This document shows, one piece after another, positions 28,470 through 36,322 of a stretch of 64,000 bases of DNA. A model generated the notes under the pieces. The model ran no database searches. It saw only the letters and a list, made by a program, of their open reading frames with translations, and was not told the DNA's origin. Positions within the stretch are counted from its first letter, which is position 1. Every line of letters begins with the position of its first letter. Both the position numbers and the translations under genes were made by a program. Source of the DNA: Terriglobus sp. TAA 43 (GTDB lineage: Bacteria > Acidobacteriota > Terriglobia > Terriglobales > Acidobacteriaceae); NCBI RefSeq assembly GCF_000800015.1, contig NZ_JUGR01000003.1:186001-250000 (forward strand), written 5' to 3'.

Positions 28470-29561
28470 GTGCGCGTCTCCGACTTCGATTTCCATCTCC
28501 CCACAGAACTGATCGCGCAGCACCCGCCCGCCGAACGCGGCGACAGCCGCATGCTCCTCATCGACCGCCACACCGGTAACTACACGAACGCTCACTTCCG
28601 CGACTTCCCTGCGCAGCTCAACGAAGGCGACCTGCTCATCCTCAACAACAGTCGAGTCATCCCCGCACGACTCTTCGCTCGACGCGCCGGCCTTCGCACA
28701 CAGCACAACAGCCCCGCACCAACCGGCCAGGTCGAAGTCCTGTTAACGCAACCTCTCGGCAACGACCGCTGGCGAGCTCTCGTCAAACCCGGCCGTAAAG
28801 TCCCCACCGGCGAGCACCTCATCTTCGGCGACAACGTACTCGAAGCTGAAGTCATCGAATCCGGCGACTTCGGCGAACGCGCACTCCAGTTCGCTCCCAC
28901 GCAAGACTTCTTCGGCGCGTTAGAGCAGTTAGGCCACATGCCCCTGCCGCCTTACATCCATCGCAGCGAAGAAGACGAAGAGGAAGACCGCACCCGCTAC
29001 CAAACGGTCTACGCCGGAGCCAACACCCACGGCTCCGCAGCAGCCCCAACAGCAGGCCTGCACTTCACTCCGGAAGTCCTCGAACAGATCAAAGCAAGAG
29101 GCGTGCAGATCGAACACATCACCCTGCACGTAGGCCTCGGCACTTTCCAGCCCGTCCGTGTAGAAGACCTCGCAGACATCCGCCTCCACGAAGAGCCCTA
29201 CACGCTACCCGCAGCTACAGCCGACGCCATCAACAAAGCAAAATCCGAAGGCCGACGCATCATCGCTGTAGGCACCACCACCACGCGCACGCTCGAACAC
29301 ATCGCCGCCATCAATCGCATCGAGCCACACAGCGGCACCACCAGCATCTTTCTGCAGCCCGGTCATCGCTTCCAGTTAGTCAACGCGCTACTCACAAACT
29401 TCCATCTTCCAAAATCAACCTTGCTCATGCTCGTAAGTGCGCTGGCTGAAACTGAAGACCAAACCATCTCAGGCCGCGAAAAGATTCTTCGTGCGTATGC
29501 ACATGCAGTAGGCGGGAAATATCGCTTCTTTTCTTACGGCGACTGTATGTTTCTAAGCTAG
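28470..29561 (+). CDS. queA: tRNA preQ1(34) S-adenosylmethionine ribosyltransferase-isomerase QueA
   Basis: 363 residues from GTG 28470, where [17 protein letters not shown] begins; the open frame runs far upstream with no similarity. Hallmarks: [20 protein letters not shown] [68 protein letters not shown] and [19 protein letters not shown]-like [18 protein letters not shown]. QueA transfers the ribosyl group of SAM to preQ1 at the wobble position, a late step of queuosine modification. It complements the queD-folE cluster of this window but stands alone here. No strong ribosome binding site is visible. Confidence 0.94.
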   Translation: MRVSDFDFHLPTELIAQHPPAERGDSRMLLIDRHTGNYTNAHFRDFPAQLNEGDLLILNNSRVIPARLFARRAGLRTQHNSPAPTGQVEVLLTQPLGNDRWRALVKPGRKVPTGEHLIFGDNVLEAEVIESGDFGERALQFAPTQDFFGALEQLGHMPLPPYIHRSEEDEEEDRTRYQTVYAGANTHGSAAAPTAGLHFTPEVLEQIKARGVQIEHITLHVGLGTFQPVRVEDLADIRLHEEPYTLPAATADAINKAKSEGRRIIAVGTTTTRTLEHIAAINRIEPHSGTTSIFLQPGHRFQLVNALLTNFHLPKSTLLMLVSALAETEDQTISGREKILRAYAHAVGGKYRFFSYGDCMFLS

Positions 29562-29624
29562 TCTCCTAACCGGACGCAGTTTCTGCGCCTGATGGATGCC
29601 ACGCATCACAGGAGGCTACTCGCC

Positions 29625-31274
29625 ATGTCCACTCGTGCCGTCAGGACGACAGCTTCAGCACTTGCCGACCTCCGCAACGAACCCCGCAGCCCTCTACCGG
29701 GTAGCGAAAAGTCAGCGTTAGCTGACACTCCCGCAACAGTCGCAGCAGGAATAAAACCATTGCGAGCGACCGCTGTTGCAAAGGCCAAGCCTGCATCCAG
29801 TCGCAAGAAGATCACTGTGTCAGTGGTAGTGCCTCGAATAAAGCCCGTCACCCAGGCCGCAGTCGTAGGCAAACACCTCACACGCGCACAGTTCAAGTCA
29901 TCGCACGCCGCCGCGCCCTCGTCAGTAAAGGCGGTGCAGGCATTCGCAAAGGCATTCAACCTCTCCTCCAAAGCCGAACCCGCACACAGCACGGTTCACG
30001 TCACCGGCACAGTCAAAGACATGCAGGAAGCCTTCGGCGTCACGCTGCAGGAACACACAGTAGGCACAAAAACTCTGCGCATCCGGCAGGGCGCCATCTA
30101 TCTCCCAGACTCCGTCCTGCCTCACGTGCAAGCCGTACTCGGTCTGGATAACCGTCCCCAGGCCAAACCGCATTACCGAGTCGGCAAAGCGCGCGCCGCC
30201 GCCAGCACCTCCTTCACACCGCCACAACTCGCGCAGCTCTACGGCTTCCCTCCCAGCGCCAAAGCCACCGGCCAAACCATCGCGCTGATTGAACTCGGCG
30301 GCGGATTCCGCCAGGCCGACATCGCCGCCTACTTCAAATCCCTCGGCATCGCCGCCCCCAGCGTCAAAGCCGTCTTGGTGGACGGTGGCAAGAACGCCCC
30401 CAGCAACGCCAACGGTGCAGACGGCGAAGTCATGCTCGACATTGAAGTCGCCGCAGCCGTCGCACCCGGCGCAAAGATCGCCGTCTACTTCGCACCCAAC
30501 ACCGACCAGGGTTTCGTCGATGCCATCGCCACCGCCGCGCACGACACCACAAACAAACCCACCATCATCTCCATCAGTTGGGGAGGCCCGGAATCATCCT
30601 GGACATCCCAGGCGCTCACCGCCTTAGACAACGCCTGCAAAGACGCCGCAGCCCTCGGCATCACCGTCACCGCCGCAGCAGGTGACGACGGATCAAACGA
30701 CGGCGTAGGCGACGGCAAGAAGCACGTCGACTTCCCCGCCAGCAGCCCCAACGTACTCGCCTGCGGCGGCACAAAACTAGTCGCCTCCAACGGAGCCATC
30801 ACCAGCGAAGTCGTCTGGAACGAAACCGCAAACAATGAGGGCGCAACCGGCGGCGGCATCAGCACCGCATTCCCGCAGCCCACATGGCAGAAGAGCGTCG
30901 CCGCAACCAAATCCGGCCGAGGCGTTCCAGACGTAGCAGGTGACGCCAATCCCACCACCGGCTATCAAGTCCGCGTCGACGGCCAGAACATGGTCATCGG
31001 TGGCACCAGCGCCGTAGCTCCTCTCTGGGCGGGCCTCATCGCACTCAGCAACGCAACGAACAAAAACGCCGCAGGACTACCGCAGGCAAAGCTCTACAGC
31101 ACCACCGGACAGAAAGCCTTCCGCGACATCACCAGCGGCAACAACGGAGCATTCAAAGCCGCCAAAGGCTGGGACGCATGCACCGGCCTCGGCTCTCCCA
31201 AAGCCGCATCCATCATCACCTTGCTAGCTACAAAGTCGTCAGCCAAAAAGAAAACCAGCAGAGCAAAGGCATAA
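29625..31274 (+). CDS. S53 family serine-carboxyl protease (sedolisin/kumamolisin)
   Basis: 549 residues from ATG 29625, with AGGAGG upstream. A pro-kumamolisin activation domain (about 60-165: VGKHLTRAQFKSSHAAAP, VTGTVKDMQEAFGVTLQE) precedes the catalytic domain. Catalytic Glu and Asp are in DGEVMLDIEV (E-xxx-D), the oxyanion Asp in AAAGDDGSNDG, and the nucleophile serine in IGGTSAVAPLWAG; the calcium site is DITSGNNGAFKAAKGWDAC. Enzymes of this family work at acid pH outside the cell. A classical signal peptide is not visible, as in several kumamolisins, so the export route is unclear. The short Lys/Ala tail is unusual. Confidence 0.92.
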   Translation: MSTRAVRTTASALADLRNEPRSPLPGSEKSALADTPATVAAGIKPLRATAVAKAKPASSRKKITVSVVVPRIKPVTQAAVVGKHLTRAQFKSSHAAAPSSVKAVQAFAKAFNLSSKAEPAHSTVHVTGTVKDMQEAFGVTLQEHTVGTKTLRIRQGAIYLPDSVLPHVQAVLGLDNRPQAKPHYRVGKARAAASTSFTPPQLAQLYGFPPSAKATGQTIALIELGGGFRQADIAAYFKSLGIAAPSVKAVLVDGGKNAPSNANGADGEVMLDIEVAAAVAPGAKIAVYFAPNTDQGFVDAIATAAHDTTNKPTIISISWGGPESSWTSQALTALDNACKDAAALGITVTAAAGDDGSNDGVGDGKKHVDFPASSPNVLACGGTKLVASNGAITSEVVWNETANNEGATGGGISTAFPQPTWQKSVAATKSGRGVPDVAGDANPTTGYQVRVDGQNMVIGGTSAVAPLWAGLIALSNATNKNAAGLPQAKLYSTTGQKAFRDITSGNNGAFKAAKGWDACTGLGSPKAASIITLLATKSSAKKKTSRAKA

Positions 31275-31286
31275 AAGTTCTTCGCG

Positions 31287-31327
31287 GGCCGGGAGAGGCT
31301 AAGCCACTCTCGGCCATTTTCTTTTAT
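31287..31327 (+). terminator. Terminator after the S53 protease
   Basis: Imperfect 12-bp stem GGCCGGGAGAGG (31287-31298) / CCACTCTCGGCC (31304-31315), then ATTTTCTTTTAT. Confidence 0.7.
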
Positions 31328-31479
31328 CGTGCTGAAACAAACGCGCACGCTCCTGCGTCACCTCATACAATTCCTCTCACTGGATACATTCAGCCGACCG
31401 CGCCCGTCGTGGCGTTGTCAGCGCAATACACGCGTTTGCCCACGTACATCCGCAGGCAATCGCGTAGGGAGTAGTCTTC

Positions 31480-32160
31480 ATGGCTTTTCGATGTTCGTGT
31501 GCCTGCGCCTTCGTCCTGTCCGCATGTGTGGGCATGGCTGCAGCACAACAGGTGCCTCTGGTGCAGCCCGGCGCTCCCGGCCAACCCAACAAGGTCATCA
31601 CCAATCCCGTGGGAACAGCGGTGCACGAACCCACGGCCGCCGACTTCGGCTTTATGCAGGGCATGGTCATCCATCACAGCCAGGCAGTGGAGATGGTCGG
31701 CCTCATGAACGGCCGCACCACCAATCCGCAGATGCTTGAGATGGGTAAGCGCATCAGCATCTCGCAGGGCGACGAAATCGCTTTCATGAAGCGCTGGCTC
31801 TCCTTCTATGGCAAGCCTGTTCAGGAAAACAAAATGGACATGGACATGGATATGCCCGGTATGGACATGTCGCACATGGACCACGGCAAGCAAGACATGG
31901 ACACCGCCGTAATGCCCGGCATGCTCACGCCCCGCCAGATGCAGGCACTGCGCAATGCCAAAGGCGCACAGTTTGACCACCTCTTCCTCACCGGCATGAT
32001 CCAGCACCACACCGGCGCTCTCAACATGGTGAAGGAGTTGTTTGAAACGAAGGATGGCGGTCAGGAACCGCAGTTATTTGATTTCACCGCAGACGTGGAT
32101 GTCACGCAGCGCGCCGAAATCGAAACGATGCAAAGCATGTTGGCCAAGGAGAAAAAATAA
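31480..32160 (+). CDS. DUF305 domain-containing secreted protein with Met/Asp-rich insert
   Basis: 226 residues with a signal peptide (FVLSACVGMAAAQQ). Two DUF305 half-motifs are visible: FMQGMVIHHSQAVEMVGLM and later TGMIQHHTGALNMVKELFE, each with the paired histidines typical of the ferritin-like DUF305 helices. Between them lies a Met/Asp/His-rich stretch (MDMDMDMPGMDMSHMDHG) resembling copper-binding linkers. A metal-related periplasmic role is likely but unproven. The next gene follows after 3 bases and encodes an LVIVD-repeat protein; this pairing recurs in related bacteria (recalled, not checked). Confidence 0.87.
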   Translation: MAFRCSCACAFVLSACVGMAAAQQVPLVQPGAPGQPNKVITNPVGTAVHEPTAADFGFMQGMVIHHSQAVEMVGLMNGRTTNPQMLEMGKRISISQGDEIAFMKRWLSFYGKPVQENKMDMDMDMPGMDMSHMDHGKQDMDTAVMPGMLTPRQMQALRNAKGAQFDHLFLTGMIQHHTGALNMVKELFETKDGGQEPQLFDFTADVDVTQRAEIETMQSMLAKEKK

Positions 32161-32163
32161 GCG

Positions 32164-34080
32164 ATGACTCGACGCACGATGTGGAACACCGCCGCACTGG
32201 CACTGGCCTTTCTAGCAGGTACCGCAGCGGTCTCTGCGCAGGTAGCCATGCCGGCAAAGCCCACCGTCTATAACAACCCGCAGCTTCCCAATGATCCCCG
32301 CGTCGGCCTCAAGGGTGGCGTTACAGACGCAGGCGTTGCAGCTCAGGGTATGGAGTTGGTGCTCAACCTGCCCAAGCCTCCGGGCTTTGCAGCAGGCACC
32401 ACGCCGCAGGAAAAGGCTCCCGCACCGGTACCCGCAGCACCGGCGCCCCTTGGCCCCGACGGCAAGCCCCGTGTACGCGCTTTGCAGCTCGGCTCCACCA
32501 ACTCTGATCTTGCGTTCAAGGATCACTACGTCGTCGTCGGCAATTACAACGGCTTCAACATCTACGACATTGCAGATCCCACCAAGACCACACTGAAGTC
32601 CTCCGTGATGTGCCCCGGCTCGCAGGGCGATCCAACCGTCTACGGCAACCTGCTCTTCATCTCCGTGGAATCCACCAGCGCGCGCGTTGATTGCGGCACA
32701 CAGGGCATTCCCCTTCCCGCTGGCTACGTTCCACCGGCACCGCCAGCACGTCCCGCAGGCGCTCCGGGTGGCGGTCGTTCGCCCCGCGCTCCTGAGCCAC
32801 CCAGCAAAGATCGCTTCCGTGGCGTTCGCATCTTCGACATCAGCGACATCGCCAACCCCAAGCAGCTTCCCGGCGTACAGACCTGCCGCGGTTCACACAC
32901 CAACACCCTCGTAACGGACCCCAACGACAAGGACAACGTTTACATCTACGTCGCTGGTTACGCTCCCATCCGTTCGTCTGAGGAACTGGCCGGCTGCTCT
33001 TCTGGCGGCGTAGACGATCCCAACACCGCGCTTTACACCATCGTCGTCATCCAGGTGCCGCTCGCACATCCTGATACCGCAAAGGTCATCGAAAGCCCGC
33101 GCATCTTCTCCGATCCAAACACCGGCGCCATGAACGGCCTTGCGGTCGGAAACCTGCATGGTGAAGGCGCTGCCGCACAGCCCGTAAGCGGCTGCCACGA
33201 CATCACCTCCTTCCCTGAAATCGGTCTCGCTGCTGGCGCATGCACCCGCGTGGGCATCCTGCTCGACATCAAGAACCCGGCTCACCCCAAGCGTGTAGCC
33301 GCCATCTCCGATCCCAACTTCTCCTTCTGGCACTCCGCTCTCTGGAACAACGACGGCTCCAAGCTGATCTTTGACGACGAGTGGGGCGGCGGCACCCAGC
33401 CGCGTTGCCGTGCAACCGACCCCATGACCTGGGGCGCGGATTCCATCTTCACGCGCAAGGGTTCTGAACTCACCCTCGGCAGCTACTACAAGATGCCTGC
33501 ACCGCAGACCGAGCTGGAGAACTGCACCGCCCACAACGGTAATCTGGTTCCCATCCCGGGCCGCGATATCGAAGTGAAGAGCTGGTACCAGGGTGGCATC
33601 TCCATCATGGACTTCACCGACGCAACGCACCCGTTTGAAATTGCCTACTTCGATCGTGGACCGCTTGACAGCGAGAAGTTCATCGACGGCGGCACATGGT
33701 CGGCCTACTGGTACAACGGCTATGTCTACGGTGCAGAAATCGCCCGTGGTCTCGACGTCTACAAGATCACGCCAACCAAGTTCGTCACGGCAAATGAAAT
33801 CGCCGCAGCCGAACAGGTTCACATGACTCTTTACAACGCTCAGTTGGCGACGAAGATCATCTATCCCAAAACCTTCATCACTGCCAAGGCATACGTGGAC
33901 CAGCTTGTGCGCGACAATGCGCTCACACAGGACAAGGCCACCACGCTGTTCGCAGCAATGGACAAGAAGAACACCAAGGTGCTGAAGACCTACGCAGCCA
34001 CCCTCAAGAAGGACTCCGCCAAGGCATCGCCGAACACTGCAGCCCGCATGACGGCACTCGCTGAGATCCTCGCTCAGTAG
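32164..34080 (+). CDS. Secreted LVIVD repeat-containing protein
   Basis: 638 residues. Signal peptide (TAALALAFLAGTAAVSAQ), a proline/alanine-rich linker at about 80-100, then a beta-propeller built from LVIVD-like repeats: GFNIYDIADPTKTTLKSSV, RGVRIFDISDIANPKQLPGV, RVGILLDIKNPAHPKRVAAI, GGISIMDFTDATHPFEIAYF, and a histidine/carboxylate-rich core (FWHSALWNNDG, DDEWGGG). An alpha-helical tail follows (560-638). Function unknown. It is cotranscribed with the DUF305 gene (3-base gap), suggesting the two act together in the periplasm. Confidence 0.83.
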   Translation: MTRRTMWNTAALALAFLAGTAAVSAQVAMPAKPTVYNNPQLPNDPRVGLKGGVTDAGVAAQGMELVLNLPKPPGFAAGTTPQEKAPAPVPAAPAPLGPDGKPRVRALQLGSTNSDLAFKDHYVVVGNYNGFNIYDIADPTKTTLKSSVMCPGSQGDPTVYGNLLFISVESTSARVDCGTQGIPLPAGYVPPAPPARPAGAPGGGRSPRAPEPPSKDRFRGVRIFDISDIANPKQLPGVQTCRGSHTNTLVTDPNDKDNVYIYVAGYAPIRSSEELAGCSSGGVDDPNTALYTIVVIQVPLAHPDTAKVIESPRIFSDPNTGAMNGLAVGNLHGEGAAAQPVSGCHDITSFPEIGLAAGACTRVGILLDIKNPAHPKRVAAISDPNFSFWHSALWNNDGSKLIFDDEWGGGTQPRCRATDPMTWGADSIFTRKGSELTLGSYYKMPAPQTELENCTAHNGNLVPIPGRDIEVKSWYQGGISIMDFTDATHPFEIAYFDRGPLDSEKFIDGGTWSAYWYNGYVYGAEIARGLDVYKITPTKFVTANEIAAAEQVHMTLYNAQLATKIIYPKTFITAKAYVDQLVRDNALTQDKATTLFAAMDKKNTKVLKTYAATLKKDSAKASPNTAARMTALAEILAQ

Positions 34081-34099
34081 CCCCACCATCATCACAAAA

Positions 34100-34128
34100 G
34101 GGGCGCGGCCAATCAGCCGCGCCCCTTT
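34100..34128 (+). terminator. Terminator after the LVIVD gene
   Basis: Perfect 10-bp stem GGGGCGCGGC (34100-34109) / GCCGCGCCCC (34116-34125), loop CAATCA, preceded by AAAA and followed by TTTG. Confidence 0.8.
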
Positions 34129-34220
34129 GCTATTCACGAATCAACAAAACACAATCACCACATCGACAGGTAGTGGCGATTACACGGCGATAGGTTGTGA
34201 CTGTAGCGATAGGTTCTCGC

Positions 34221-34247
34221 TGTCATTCTGAGCAAAGCGAAAAATCC
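34221..34247. repeat. Probable dispersed intergenic repeat (GTCATTCTGAGC type)
   Basis: TGTCATTCTGAGCAAAGCGA followed by AAAATCC resembles a short sequence I recall as scattered between genes in many bacterial genomes. A direct repeat GCGATAGGTT (34187-34196, 34206-34215) lies just before it. One copy only in this window, so the identification rests on recall. Confidence 0.35.
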
Positions 34248-34296
34248 CATGCCCCTCGCATCGACTCAACGTTGAACACCATTCAGCCACGGTGCA

Positions 34297-35280
34297 TTAC
34301 TTCCCTGCCTGGGTCTCCTCAATCACCTTCTTCACAGCATCCCTAGCCTCAGCACGAACCGCAGGCTGCGACAGATCCTTGCGAATCCAAGTCTCTTCCA
34401 TATCTGCAATCCGCCCATACCGCGAATCCTTACCCTTAGCTGCCTTCGCATCGGACCACGCGTTCACACCAGCAAGCTCCTCATCCCACGCCTCACGCGT
34501 AATGTCCCAGAAGGCGACCCTACGAGGCGAAGCAAACTCCTGTGCATCCTTGCACTCCGCATCCGGCAGCCGCACATACCAGGTCTTGCCAAGCTCCTTC
34601 ACCAGCGGAGTCTTCACACCATCGGCATCCACAATCTTCGTGTTCGCCTCACGCTCCAGCCAGTTCGTGTCATACACGACCAGCTTCGACGACCGCTCCA
34701 GATCCTGATAATCCTTCCGCTTCATATCGCGATACTCACGCCCCGGAATCGGCGCCATGTCGTCGCACTTCCAGCTCGCATACTCCGTGTCCGTCGTCCA
34801 CGCAGCGGAGCACTCATAGCGCAAACCATCATCCAGGCTCGTCACACGACGCAGCCACTGGTTCGGCTCAAGCTGGATCGTCTTCCACGTGTCCTCGCCC
34901 TTAGCATTCGGCCCCTGATACTCAAACCGGCTCGACGCATTAAACGCCCAATCCTCACCCGTATGCCGAATGATGCCGCCTGGCATGTGCTCGCCCTTCA
35001 GCGTCACTCCCTGCAACACATGCTGCAGCTTCACACGCGTCGGTGAGACCTCCGTGGCAATGATCCACTCCTTCACGCTCTTGTCCTTGTTCACGTCGTA
35101 CACGCGATTGTCGCGGACATACCCCGGCTTCAGCGTCTCCGTCTCCACAAAGCTCTAGTCCACCAGGAAACAGCCAGTGCGCGCATGAATCGCCTTCTTC
35201 CCTGCCTCAAGCTGCGACATCTGTGCGCAAGCCACCGACGACACCAAACCCAACGAGACCAACTTCACCAGAGCGTTCAT
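34297..35280 (-). pseudogene. DUF6607 family protein interrupted by one in-frame amber codon
   Basis: One reading frame of 328 codons runs from ATG 35280 to the stop at 34297 and is broken only by TAG at 35157-35155 (codon 42). Before it: a signal peptide (MNALVKLVSLGLVSSVACAQ) and the family N-terminus HARTGCFLVD. After it: SFVETETLKPGYV and the rest of a DUF6607 domain (VTSLDDGLRYECSAAW, APIPGREYRDMKRKDYQD, WYVRLPDAECKDAQEFAS). The GCF(x)V(x)-aromatic-(x)F(x)ET motif spans the stop, which replaces an aromatic residue; a Tyr codon needs one base change. Either a recent pseudogene, a sequencing error or readthrough. A 283-residue product could begin at GTG 35148 but would lack the export signal. 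Confidence 0.72.
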
Positions 35281-35345
35281 AGTGCAGTCAGACTACACGA
35301 TCTAGGATCAATTAAGTCCCATATTTATATCGATCCTTTTCTTAC

Positions 35346-35777
35346 TCACCGAACGACGACATACGCGAGCAGAACAGCCGCAAAGGCCACGGCGGCAATG
35401 CGCACCCGATGTCTCCCATCCCAGACCCGGTTCAACCGCTGCCAATCGGCATCACCTTCCGCCACGCGACGAGCAAGCGGAACCAGAAACACGATCGATG
35501 CCACCGAAGTAAGAACCCAGACCGTATCCGCAGCAAGCAGGATTGCGCGGCCCGGCGTATGCCAATAAAGCCACGTCTCAATCCCCAGCAACACGGTAGA
35601 GGCCATGTACCAGACGGGCATCACCTTTCCCAACATCAGAGCAGAACGGCTCAGCAGCTTCAATTGCGATTCAGGTTCCAGCTGCGACGCCGCAGGGTTC
35701 GTGAATGCAGACACAGAAAACTCGACGCCGACCAGGGTAAGAACGACGAAGAGGGTCGTCACGTTGAACAAGTGCAT
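35346..35777 (-). CDS. DUF1772 family membrane protein
   Basis: 143 residues from ATG 35777, preceded by GGGAGG. Four hydrophobic spans are visible: residues about 3-25, 50-70, 78-98 and 125-143, with the EF(x)VSAFTNPA segment after the first. The pattern fits DUF1772 (anthrone-oxygenase-like) small membrane proteins. It is divergent from an HxlR regulator with a palindromic operator between them, so it is the likely regulated gene. Its biochemical role is unknown. Confidence 0.7.
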   Translation of the reverse strand: MHLFNVTTLFVVLTLVGVEFSVSAFTNPAASQLEPESQLKLLSRSALMLGKVMPVWYMASTVLLGIETWLYWHTPGRAILLAADTVWVLTSVASIVFLVPLARRVAEGDADWQRLNRVWDGRHRVRIAAVAFAAVLLAYVVVR

Positions 35778-35841
35778 GAGGGCCTCCCATTGACTCTTCC
35801 CAAAAGACGCTTTGCAATGGAGCACTGATGCAGAAAGCAGC

Positions 35842-35859
35842 ACTGACAAATTCGTCAGT
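35842..35859. promoter_or_regulatory. Operator palindrome for the HxlR regulator
   Basis: ACTGACAAATTCGTCAGT (35842-35859) is an 18-base palindrome with one mismatched pair, centred between the divergent DUF1772 and HxlR genes and overlapping the start region of hxlR. The half-site ACTGAC is typical of a dimeric winged-helix operator. Confidence 0.65.
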
Positions 35860-35870
35860 TGGAGGAATCT

Positions 35871-36206
35871 ATGGGCGTCTCAAAGAAAGAAATCTCACCC
35901 TGCCCCATCGACGTGACGCTAAGCGTGATCGACGGGCGATGGAAAGGCACCATACTCTGGCGACTGCTGGACGGGCCCATGAGGACAAACGAATTGCGGA
36001 AGAGCATCCCCGAAATCACAGAACGCATGCTTCTCCGTCATCTGCGCGAGATGACCGGAGCCGGAATTCTAGGACGTCATCAGGATCAGGGCTTGCCCCT
36101 GCGAGTCCATTACTCAATCACGCCCTACGGACTGACCCTCGTCCCGGTACTGGATGCCCTGTGTTCATGGGGCAGAGAGCATTTAAAGCGCGATCTATCG
36201 GCTTGA
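35871..36206 (+). CDS. HxlR family transcriptional regulator
   Basis: 111 residues from ATG 35871 (RBS TTGGAGGAATCT); an in-frame ATG 12 bases earlier overlaps this site and is less likely. Winged helix with the HxlR hallmarks CPIDVTLSVIDGRWKGTILWRL, FxELRRxIPxIxxRMLLxxLREL-like ELRKSIPEITERMLLRHLREM, and YSITPYGLTLVPVLDALCSWG. Cys at CP may act as a redox or electrophile sensor, as known in HypR/QorR members. It probably represses the divergent DUF1772 gene and itself. Confidence 0.9.
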   Translation: MGVSKKEISPCPIDVTLSVIDGRWKGTILWRLLDGPMRTNELRKSIPEITERMLLRHLREMTGAGILGRHQDQGLPLRVHYSITPYGLTLVPVLDALCSWGREHLKRDLSA

Positions 36207-36322
36207 TTCTCATCGGCCAGCTGCGTCCTCCGTATACGGCCACCATCCGCCGTCCCCACAGCGATTGAGCAGCAGAACGCCCCGCAAGCGCAACCAGCCT
36301 CAAAGCGAGATACTTGTAGACG

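Noticed and set aside
34297-35148. The DUF6607 frame as an intact gene starting at GTG 35148
   Set aside because: The family N-terminus and signal peptide continue upstream in the same frame across the amber codon, so a broken gene explains it better.
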